DNA of 64,000 nucleotides from Affinundibacterium flavidum (lineage in GTDB: Bacteria; Pseudomonadota; Gammaproteobacteria; Burkholderiales; Burkholderiaceae_D): positions 186,001 to 250,000 of the forward strand of contig NZ_JACOGA010000005.1 in assembly GCF_014284175.1 (NCBI RefSeq). The letters are read 5' to 3'. The translations under genes and the position numbers were made by a program. The notes below the pieces were generated by a model. The model saw only the letters and a list, made by a program, of their open reading frames with translations. It did no database searches and had not been told where the DNA came from. Positions 1-9,861 of this stretch are shown piece by piece (the first letter of the stretch is position 1; each line of letters begins with the position of its first letter).

Positions 1-255
1 AACGTCACTAGTAAATTCAGCATTGCTTTTATCATGCACGCTTTCCATCACAAACGTCGGATCTGCGCCGCGAGCGACTAAGCTGAGAAAACCAAATTCA
101 AACGGCAATGCGGACTCCACAACATAGTGGATCAAATCATGCGGCAAGATGCCCTGTCTTGGCATGCTGCATTGGCTGCTACTACCATCGGCTCTGACAA
201 AACTAAGTTGATCATATTTATCGGTCGGTGCGTTTTTTTTGGCAATGAGTTTCAT
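1..255 (-). CDS. Hypothetical protein, 5' end only (runs off the window)
   Basis: An open frame reads leftwards from an ATG at 255 to the window edge (85 codons, no stop). It begins MKLIAKKNAPTDKYDQLSF and continues with a Ser/Cys-containing stretch and a region rich in H, D and hydrophobic residues near residues 50-70. I recognise no domain. It lies 87 bp downstream of the stop of the GGDEF-EAL gene on the same strand. The frame stays open over its whole visible length and has a plausible start, so it is probably a real truncated gene; function unknown. Confidence 0.6.
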   Translation of the reverse strand, partial: MKLIAKKNAPTDKYDQLSFVRADGSSSQCSMPRQGILPHDLIHYVVESALPFEFGFLSLVARGADPTFVMESVHDKSNAEFTSDV

Positions 256-342
256 AAGCTTGATTGGCGAACAGTTCAACTCTAAGTTTTCAGCTAAATT
301 TTCAGAATGAAGCGCCTATGGTAATTCGGCTCTTGGAATTTG

Positions 343-3258
343 TCATGCCCTGCTTTGATGCTTACGGATTAATTCTAGTACTTGCTCTGCGGGCAAAGGT
401 TTACTAAATATATAGCCTTGAAATTCGTCGCAGCCTTGCGCCATCAAGAAATCTGATTGCGCTTGGGTCTCGACGCCTTCAGCGATGGTCTTAAATCCCA
501 AGCCTTTCGACATTTGAATAATCGCACTCACAATCGCTCTATCGTCTGAATCTGTGGCAATGTCGCGCACAAATGATTGGTCGATTTTGAGCTTATAGAC
601 TTTAAATTTTTTCAAATAACTCAAGGACGAATAGCCCGTACCAAAGTCATCAATTGCTAAGCGTATGCCCAAACTATGAAGTTCATTCATGACGGCGATT
701 GCATTCACAGGATCGGCGGTCGCGACACTTTCAGTCAATTCGAGTTCCAGGTATTCCGGTGGCAAAGCAACCTCATTTAAGATGCCCGTAACTACACCTT
801 GTAAATTGGGGTGGCGGAATTGGATCGCAGATAAATTCACCGCCATAATCATGGGCTTGAGGCCAACCTCGATCCAGGCCTTTAACTGTAATAAGGCGGT
901 ACGCAAAACCCACGCACCTATCGGAATAATCTGCCCATTGCTTTCTGCTAAAGGTATAAATTCGGCGGGTGAAATAAATCCAAGTTCAGGATGCGTCCAC
1001 CGTAATAAAGCCTCTACCCCGATCACGGTCTTACCATCCATAGTCATTTGCGGTTGGTATACCAATTGGAACTGATTTCGCTCAAGCGCATAGTGCATGG
1101 CACTTTCTAATTGCAGCATACGTGTCGTGCGTTGTTGCATAGCTTTGGCAAAAAAACGGAAATCATTGCGACCGTCTTCTTTGACTTTATTCATCGCAGT
1201 GTCTGCACTAAGGAACAGACTCTCGCCATCGGCACCATCTTGCGGAAACATTGCAATGCCTATCGAAGGCGTCAACACGACTTCCTGGCCTTCAAACAAA
1301 AATCCTTTTGCGACGACCTCTAACACCTTCCCTGCCATGCGCGCAACTTCATCTTCATTCACGTCTTCTAATACCAACGCAAATTCATCGCCAGCGATAC
1401 GGGCAACGGTATCAGTAGGTTTGATAATTGATGTCAATCGTTTGGCAATTTCTATCAACAAAGCATCACCAGCATTGTGACCTAAGGTGTCATTGATGTG
1501 CTTAAAGCGATCCAGATTCATGTACAGCAAAGCCAGACGTGAACCTGAGCGTTGAGCAGCAGTCATCGCATGCTGCATGCGATCCATCATTAGCTGGCGA
1601 TTCGGTAATTCAGTCAATAAATCGTAATTGATCAGCTTCTCAATACGGCGCTCCGCTTCTATCTTGGCGGTGATATCGACCACCGATGCCAGAACATAAT
1701 TACCGTCTTGCGCGGCAATTGGGGTCAAGCCTATCTCTACCCGAAACTCATCGCCATTACGACGTCGGGCAAATAACAAGCGACCTTGCCCCATGGCACG
1801 ATCTTCAGGCGCTTGCATATACTCTTCAAAATTGCGTTGATGATTGTCTTGTACTGCGCTTGGCACCAAATTATTGAGATGTAAGCCGACCAGACCGCCG
1901 TCGGTGTAATCAAACATACTCTCAGTCTGCGAATTGGTGAGCACAATAATGCCCTTGGCATTCACCATAATCATCGCATTCGGTGATGCTTGGACTGCGC
2001 TGCGGAAACGACCCTCTTCTATTTTTCTGGCGGTGATATCGGTATGCGAACCTAGCACTCTTTCTACCGCACCGTTGTTAGCTTTGATTTTTTCACCACG
2101 GGAAAAAATCCAGCGATAACTTCCATCCTTATGTCGCAATCGAAATTCATTTTCATATTTCGTCATCGATGGCGTATTCATGAAAAGCTCGAAAACATCC
2201 ACTGCAGTTTGTCTATCGTCGGGATGTAGCAACATCAGCCAAGTATCGTAGTGGTTCGCCAATTCATGCGCGGCATACCCAACTTGCTGCTTCCACACAG
2301 CAGAAAACATCGTTTCTTTGGTGATCCAGTTCAAGTCCCATAGACCGGTATTTGACGCAGTCACCGTTAATTCCAGATTTTGTTGTGAGGCCTCTAGTTC
2401 GCGATAAGGCCGTTCTATCGATTCCACAACCACTGCTCGATAGATCAAGATATAGGCAATGACTTTATATAGGTGACCGAGCACATTGTAGGCGCCGGTT
2501 TTAGTCGTATATAAAGTAAAAAAGAATTCTCCCATCGCCATCACGCAAACAGCCCCCCACACTAGGCTGATGTCTAACACTTGCGGTGACTTTAGTCTTT
2601 TCCACAGAATCACAGCGGTGACGATGTTCAATGCAATAATTAGGTATTCTAGGTCTTTCTTAAGTGGAGTGAGCCCTGACCCCGGGATAAACCAAATCGG
2701 GAAATAGTCTTCGTGTACAACCACCAACCAGCTAAACACGACGGACGCCGTCAACACCGACAGAAACATCACATACTTCACTGAACGCTTCGTCATGCGT
2801 TCAAAAGATTGCAAGGCGAAAGTCAGCAATCCCAAGGTCGCGATAAATCGCGCAGCCATCCAAAAATTTAGATATTTATTGGTGTCATTTTCAGTAAAAA
2901 ACTTCGCCATTCCCGGATAGGAAAGCGTATGCGATAGATCCAAAAACGACACCACAAAAAACAAGCTGGATAACACCGTCAAGCTATGTGGGTAGCCGCT
3001 ATCTCTGGAGTTCCACGCGACGACGAATACCATTAATGAGATAAAAATGGAGATAATTTCCATGGTCGTATGCAACACCAAATAGTGTTCCATGCCATAG
3101 TAATTTTCTGGAGTAGGGATAAAGTAGGAAACGACTTGCACGATGCCCAACAACACTATCCATTGTAAAACCGTGGACACACCAGCCAGATGTGAATGGT
3201 GTATGCCCAGCTTATGCTCCAAAAAATCTTTGAGGGTGACATCGATATTCGCAACCAT
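343..3258 (-). CDS. MASE3-PAS-PAS-GGDEF-EAL cyclic-di-GMP signalling protein
   Basis: A 971-residue membrane sensor predicted to make and/or degrade c-di-GMP. Residues about 25-285 hold a run of hydrophobic helices typical of a MASE3 sensor. Two PAS/PAC modules follow (about 295-412 and 415-535), the second linked to the GGDEF domain. The GGDEF active-site motif is AGDEF (622-626), a one-residue variant in which activity is uncertain. The EAL domain keeps EALLRW (749-754), ELTES, DDFGTGYSS (870-878) and EGVET, so phosphodiesterase activity is likely. It stands alone, with no adjacent partner. The start ATG is at the head of the membrane region. Confidence 0.93.
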   Translation of the reverse strand: MVANIDVTLKDFLEHKLGIHHSHLAGVSTVLQWIVLLGIVQVVSYFIPTPENYYGMEHYLVLHTTMEIISIFISLMVFVVAWNSRDSGYPHSLTVLSSLFFVVSFLDLSHTLSYPGMAKFFTENDTNKYLNFWMAARFIATLGLLTFALQSFERMTKRSVKYVMFLSVLTASVVFSWLVVVHEDYFPIWFIPGSGLTPLKKDLEYLIIALNIVTAVILWKRLKSPQVLDISLVWGAVCVMAMGEFFFTLYTTKTGAYNVLGHLYKVIAYILIYRAVVVESIERPYRELEASQQNLELTVTASNTGLWDLNWITKETMFSAVWKQQVGYAAHELANHYDTWLMLLHPDDRQTAVDVFELFMNTPSMTKYENEFRLRHKDGSYRWIFSRGEKIKANNGAVERVLGSHTDITARKIEEGRFRSAVQASPNAMIMVNAKGIIVLTNSQTESMFDYTDGGLVGLHLNNLVPSAVQDNHQRNFEEYMQAPEDRAMGQGRLLFARRRNGDEFRVEIGLTPIAAQDGNYVLASVVDITAKIEAERRIEKLINYDLLTELPNRQLMMDRMQHAMTAAQRSGSRLALLYMNLDRFKHINDTLGHNAGDALLIEIAKRLTSIIKPTDTVARIAGDEFALVLEDVNEDEVARMAGKVLEVVAKGFLFEGQEVVLTPSIGIAMFPQDGADGESLFLSADTAMNKVKEDGRNDFRFFAKAMQQRTTRMLQLESAMHYALERNQFQLVYQPQMTMDGKTVIGVEALLRWTHPELGFISPAEFIPLAESNGQIIPIGAWVLRTALLQLKAWIEVGLKPMIMAVNLSAIQFRHPNLQGVVTGILNEVALPPEYLELELTESVATADPVNAIAVMNELHSLGIRLAIDDFGTGYSSLSYLKKFKVYKLKIDQSFVRDIATDSDDRAIVSAIIQMSKGLGFKTIAEGVETQAQSDFLMAQGCDEFQGYIFSKPLPAEQVLELIRKHQSRA

Positions 3259-3321
3259 TTCTCTACCTATTAAAGACTTACCGCCAGATTTCCTTAGACT
3301 TGCGTAGCGAACTCCTTGCGA

Positions 3322-3418
3322 CTTATTTCAACTCACTTATTCAACCAACTTAGTTCAACTCACTTATTTCAACTCACCTATTTCAACTCATTTATTTCAA
3401 CTCATTTATTTCAACTTA
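3322..3418. repeat. 14-bp tandem repeat, about 7 units
   Basis: Successive units resemble CTTATTTCAACTCA, one of them 13 bp long. The repeat fills the gap between the M19 dipeptidase and the upstream end of the GGDEF-EAL gene. It also enters the dipeptidase gene, whose stop codon (TAA, complement of 3406-3408) and last three codons lie in the final unit. Confidence 0.9.
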
Positions 3419-4710
3419 CTGAGGCTCCCCTCACCACTAATCTTGCGATTCTGGATATTGGCGACTTTTTCGGCTTTCGACAGAGCACGTAAGAAATTTT
3501 CGCCTAAGACTTGTTTAATCTCAAACTCGGTGTAACCACGGCGCAACATTTCATAGCTGACCAAGACCAGATCTTCCATTCCCTGCATACCTTTAGGCAG
3601 CATAGGAATACCATCGTAATCAGCACCGATGCCAATGTGGTCTATGCCAGCGATTTTTTTGATGTGATCGATATGATCAACGATGCGGGTGTAGTCACCG
3701 ATATAGATAGGGTGTGCTGCGTACAATTGGCGCTCTGCTAGCGCTCTGGCTTCTGGATTATCTTTGAACTGGACTTGTAAGGCCTCTAATTCCGCTTTGA
3801 GCTTCGTATCGCGTTGTTGATATTCCGCCTGCGTTCTGGCATCTAAGAAAACCGGGAAGAAATTGATCATCACTACACCGCCATTTTTTACCAGCCGTTT
3901 TAACACAGCATCGGGAACATTACGCGTGTGATCGTTGACACCTCTTGCTCCGGAGTGCGATGCGATGACTGGTGCGGTCGATATGTCGAGTACATCGTTC
4001 ATGACTTTTTCTGAGACATGCGAGATATCGACCAACATTCCTAATCGATTCATTTCACGCACGACGTCTTTTCCAAATGGACTGAGTCCATTATTTTTGG
4101 GGACATCATTGTGGGCATCTGCCCAAGCGTGGGAGACATTGTGCGTCAGGGTCATGTAACGTACACCAAGTCGATAAAAATTACGCAAAGCATAGAGCGA
4201 ATTTTCTATCACGTAACCACCTTCTATACCCATCATCGCGCAAGTCTTTTGCTGTTTTTTTGCCTGGCGAATTTCAGCGGCTGTGGTGCATGCCGACAAT
4301 GCTTGGGGATGACGCTCAACTTCCCGATTGCGACTATCGATCATATCCATCGCTCTGTGCATAGCACCGCCCGTTTTAAGCGTATCGCCTGAAACGTAGA
4401 TAGAAAAAAATTCAGCAGTCACGCCACTCGCTTTGATACGCGCTAAGTCCGTATGGAAAGGATCGCCATCTTTGTGCCAGACACCGACCGAATTCGTCGC
4501 CAGATTAAAGTCTTCATCGACTAAGGGCGTGGGAATATCGTTATGGCCATCAACAATAATGGCAGAACGATGAATTTTGAGCGCTTGCTGCCAAAGTTTG
4601 ACATCTGCACCAACTGGCATTGTTTGCGCCGAAACGGTAGCTGCACAAGCAGTCAGTAGCAAACCCGAACATAGCGCAGTGAGAGAATACTGACGACGAA
4701 GTAATTTCAT
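3406..4710 (-). CDS. Membrane dipeptidase, peptidase family M19 (renal dipeptidase type)
   Basis: A 434-residue zinc dipeptidase, expected to hydrolyse dipeptides outside the cytoplasm. The N-terminus is a signal peptide with a possible lipobox (LTAC, about 19-22), so it may be a lipoprotein. M19 signatures: VDGHNDIP (first HxD zinc pair), the EGGY bridging glutamate, LTHNVSHAWADA, DISHVS, ASHSGARG, and IGIGADYDG near the C-terminus. Its length is normal for the family. The last residues and stop codon come from a 14-bp tandem repeat. It has no operon partner. Confidence 0.93.
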   Translation of the reverse strand: MKLLRRQYSLTALCSGLLLTACAATVSAQTMPVGADVKLWQQALKIHRSAIIVDGHNDIPTPLVDEDFNLATNSVGVWHKDGDPFHTDLARIKASGVTAEFFSIYVSGDTLKTGGAMHRAMDMIDSRNREVERHPQALSACTTAAEIRQAKKQQKTCAMMGIEGGYVIENSLYALRNFYRLGVRYMTLTHNVSHAWADAHNDVPKNNGLSPFGKDVVREMNRLGMLVDISHVSEKVMNDVLDISTAPVIASHSGARGVNDHTRNVPDAVLKRLVKNGGVVMINFFPVFLDARTQAEYQQRDTKLKAELEALQVQFKDNPEARALAERQLYAAHPIYIGDYTRIVDHIDHIKKIAGIDHIGIGADYDGIPMLPKGMQGMEDLVLVSYEMLRRGYTEFEIKQVLGENFLRALSKAEKVANIQNRKISGEGSLSKLK

Positions 4711-4983
4711 AATTGAGGCTCACGAAGCTGTGAATAAGAGATGTCTAGCATAGTCGGACTACCTCAAATTCACAATGATTGCGAGAAATTGTGGTTCATG
4801 ATTCGGTTCAGTTGTTGTAGCAATGGCCTACAGGCGACTTGCATCTGCGTTTTCAGGTAGAGTGCGGGGTCTGTTGTTGTGCTTCCATCGCTGTATAAAC
4901 ACAATTTGTATCGGGTAAATGCCCACAGTCGCACTACATGAAGTTTCTAAAAAACACGCTTATCAACCCAACTGCTCGCTGCT

Positions 4984-5961
4984 GTGAATCACTCTCAACA
5001 CAAAATTGATATTGTCTATCTATGGGTGGATGGCGCAGATCCAGTTTGGCGCGCCAAGCGTCAAGATGCGTTGACGAACTCCAACGATGTAGAGCGAGAA
5101 AAGCTGGCGCGTTACGGAGATGTCGCAGGACGTTATCGCGATAACCAAGAGTTACGCTTCAACTTACGCGCCTTAGAAAAATTCTTCCCCGAGCATGGGC
5201 ACATCTATTTGGTCACGGACGGCCAAAGGCCAGACTGGCTCAATTGCTGCGCTGGGATGACGCTGATTGACCATACCAGCATCATTCCAGCGTCTGCCTT
5301 GCCAGTATTTGATTCTGGCCATATCGAATCCTATTTACATCACATACCGAATTTATCCGAAAAGTTTATTTACCTTAACGACGATGTATTTTTTGGTGCG
5401 CCTGTGTCTGCGGAAAATTGGTTTGGTCAACATGGGGTTGCGGTGTTCAAAGAACAAATGCATGTGCCTGATTATGGCGCATTGCAAAAAGATGAAACCG
5501 CCTTAGTCAACGCGTCTATTTTATCCAAGCAATGGCTGCAACAACGTTACCCGCAATATCAACATGTGCATCGCATCTTCGCCCATGCACCGCGTCCCAT
5601 GCTGAAAAGTGTATTGCTAGAGTTGGAAAAAGAAGCGCCAGAGTTATTTGAGCAAGTCAGGCAAACCGTATTTAGAGACTGGCAGCGACCGCCGATCGTG
5701 CCCGATTTGGTGCCGCGCTGGATGTTACATCGTGGCCTCGCGCATTTACGGGAAATTGAGTATCGCTATATTTGCAGCGGCGATGCCGATGCGGCGCAAC
5801 AGTTTGAAGACTTAGGTGAGCGTTTTGGTGAACTGGCGTTTTTCTGCATCAATGACACTAGCGACAATGCGGCATCGGATGATCCGCAGTTGTTACGAAT
5901 CCGCGAGACTTTGCTGGGATTATTGCCTTTACCTTCACGGTTTGAAATAGATGGCGACTAA
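4984..5961 (+). CDS. Stealth-family sugar-phosphate transferase (capsule/exopolysaccharide type)
   Basis: A 325-residue Stealth protein; the family transfers hexose-1-phosphate between sugars in making phosphodiester-linked polysaccharides. Conserved region 1 is IDIVYLWVDGADPVW near residue 10. Region 2 is RYRDNQELRFNLRALEKF followed by IYLVTDGQRPDWL. Region 3 contains FIYLNDDVFFGAPV. The start is a GTG: an in-frame TAA at 4948 leaves no upstream ATG, and the next ATG would remove region 1. No clear ribosome binding site is visible. It stands alone, without capsule export genes, so its polymer is unknown. Confidence 0.88.
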   Translation: MNHSQHKIDIVYLWVDGADPVWRAKRQDALTNSNDVEREKLARYGDVAGRYRDNQELRFNLRALEKFFPEHGHIYLVTDGQRPDWLNCCAGMTLIDHTSIIPASALPVFDSGHIESYLHHIPNLSEKFIYLNDDVFFGAPVSAENWFGQHGVAVFKEQMHVPDYGALQKDETALVNASILSKQWLQQRYPQYQHVHRIFAHAPRPMLKSVLLELEKEAPELFEQVRQTVFRDWQRPPIVPDLVPRWMLHRGLAHLREIEYRYICSGDADAAQQFEDLGERFGELAFFCINDTSDNAASDDPQLLRIRETLLGLLPLPSRFEIDGD

Positions 5962-6020
5962 TAGCATGCATTCGAAATCATGAAGCAAGGCGCTTGAACA
6001 AGATACGCCGAAATTATTAG

Positions 6021-6355
6021 TTAGCGTAGGTCTATATTTGTAGGGCGAGTGCAACCCGCGCCGCACATAGTTCGGCCTCGGTTGCGCCCCGCTCTGGCGG
6101 CGCAGGTTGCACCCATAGGTGCTAACCAAACATCAAAATTAGCGGTAAGCTGCGTAGATATTATGTCCCCGCCCCTTCAAGGGGCGGGTTAGGGTGGGGA
6201 TGGGTTTGATTTGAGCAAGAAATGTCGTCAATTATCCGACTAAAACCCATCCCCATCCCGACCTTCCCCATACAATTGATAGGGGGAAGGAGAAAACCGA
6301 GTCCGTCTGCAGTTTCGCACTATATCTTAATTTTGGTTAGCGCCTATGGGGTTAC
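6021..6355. repeat. Nested inverted-repeat mosaic in the Stealth-katG gap
   Basis: The 452-bp gap (5962-6413) holds no credible gene and is mostly palindromic. One pair is GTGCAACCCGCGCCGC (about 6049-6064) with its near complement at about 6097-6112. A second pair of about 20-bp arms at 6110-6130 and 6335-6355 shares TAGG-GCTAACCAAA. Inside lie a GGGGCGGG/CCCGCCCC hairpin at about 6168-6189, a GGTGGGGATGGGTTT / AAACCCATCCCCATCC pair (about 6195-6258), and a CCTTCCCC / GGGGGAAGG hairpin at 6262-6290. This is REP/BIME-like; it could also act as a transcription barrier between the convergent genes. Confidence 0.75.
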
Positions 6356-6413
6356 ATCGTCCCACTTTTCACGATTCTCCTTAATGGAAGAGAAGAGATT
6401 TCTTAACTACTAA

Positions 6414-8645
<2,232 letters not shown>

Positions 8646-8813
8646 CTAGGATAGGTTGAAAACAAGTTCAATAACAAGTTCAAAACTGCGATGGATTTGA
8701 TTCTAAAGAGCAAAGACCGATAGATCAATGCAATTAAATTTATGACTTCGATAAATTTTAACTAAATATATTCTCGGGACTTAGGTAAAAAAGCGCTGAC
8801 CAGAGCTTCATTT

Positions 8814-8877
8814 CGTAGGGTGCGCCGTGCGCACCACACACATTAACCATATTCGGTGCGCATGGCGCACCCTACCG
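8814..8877. repeat. Palindromic intergenic repeat (GTAGGGTGCGCC type)
   Basis: Arms CGTAGGGTGCGCCGTGCGCA... (8814-8835) and its near-perfect complement (8855-8877) surround a 19-bp loop. The repeat lies in the gap upstream of katG and downstream of fdhD. GTAGGGTGCGC palindromes are common dispersed repeats in proteobacteria. The rest of the gap (8637-8813) shows no gene and should contain the katG promoter. Confidence 0.85.
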
Positions 8878-8930
8878 ACGCGATTAATTCTTGAGTTCGA
8901 CATCAATTTTGCGTAAGTTCCACCGCAATA

Positions 8931-9782
8931 TCAAGCCAGCTTGAGCGCGGCGTCAATCAAATGGGGCTCGTAAATCAATCGATGTTTTGCACTCAGCAAC
9001 AAAAAGTGTTTGCCACTACAGCGTGCCAGCAAGGCCATCTCGAGTTTTTGCGCGACCATGTGCCCCATTTGCGTAGTGCCAGAGCGCGACAGCAAAAATG
9101 GAATACCCATCTGCGCGCCTTTGATCACCATTTCGGAAGTCAGGCGGCCCGTGGTATAAAAGATTTTATCGCCACCCGCAATATCGTCTAACCACATCAA
9201 GCCCGCAATCGCATCAACGGCATTGTGCCGACCTACGTCTTCAATAAAGTACAGCAACTCGCCACTATCGGAAAATAAAGCGCAACCATGTACCGAGCCT
9301 GCGCGTTTATAGACCGATTGTTGGGTGCGTATGGTTTCGACAATCCGGTACAACACCGATTGCTTTAATTTTGCGTCAGCGGGCAAAACCAAGGTGTCAA
9401 CTTCATCCATCAAGCCACCATACACTGAGCCTTGACCACAACCGGTGGTGACCACTTTTTTGGCAGTACGTTCTTGAATATCCGCAATACCATGACGCGT
9501 GGTCACAGCCGCCGCATCGACCGACCAATCGACTTGCACCGACATGATTTCATCCAAGTTGCGCACCAGTCTTTGATTCCGCAAATAGCCTAACACCAAT
9601 GCTTCGGGATTCGACCCCAAAGTCATCAAAGTCACCAGTTCGCGCTTATCAACATACACCGTCAATGGTCGTTCTGCGGGGATCGCAATCACTGAACTGC
9701 GCCCGCGTTCATCCATCACCTCGACGTCTTGCGTGAGGTGGATGCTACTAGAGGATAATCGCGGGCGGTACATCGTCGTCAT
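8931..9782 (-). CDS. fdhD: Formate dehydrogenase accessory sulfurtransferase FdhD (FdsC)
   Basis: A 283-residue cytoplasmic protein that passes sulfur to the molybdenum (bis-MGD) cofactor of formate dehydrogenase. Family marks: AGSVHGCALF, EDVGRHNAVDA, and FYTTGRLTSEMVIKGAQMG followed by SRSGTT. The usual CxxC sulfur relay is CGQG here (Cys115, no second Cys). It is the third gene of the formate dehydrogenase operon, 79 bp after fdsA. AAGGA abuts the first ATG, so Met4 at 9773, which has better spacing, could be the true start. Confidence 0.93.
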   Translation of the reverse strand: MTTMYRPRLSSSSIHLTQDVEVMDERGRSSVIAIPAERPLTVYVDKRELVTLMTLGSNPEALVLGYLRNQRLVRNLDEIMSVQVDWSVDAAAVTTRHGIADIQERTAKKVVTTGCGQGSVYGGLMDEVDTLVLPADAKLKQSVLYRIVETIRTQQSVYKRAGSVHGCALFSDSGELLYFIEDVGRHNAVDAIAGLMWLDDIAGGDKIFYTTGRLTSEMVIKGAQMGIPFLLSRSGTTQMGHMVAQKLEMALLARCSGKHFLLLSAKHRLIYEPHLIDAALKLA

Positions 9783-9861
9783 TCCTTAATATCCAATATA
9801 GTTCGGAATAATTGTCTTACTGATTTTTGACTTTGAATACTTCGCACATGCTGAATCACCC

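Noticed and set aside
3322..3418. CRISPR-like array
   Set aside because: Units are contiguous 14-mers with no spacers; the same holds for the other short tandem arrays.
5935..6129. Minus-strand 64-residue frame
   Set aside because: It lies in the palindromic mosaic and overlaps the end of the Stealth gene; no start signal.
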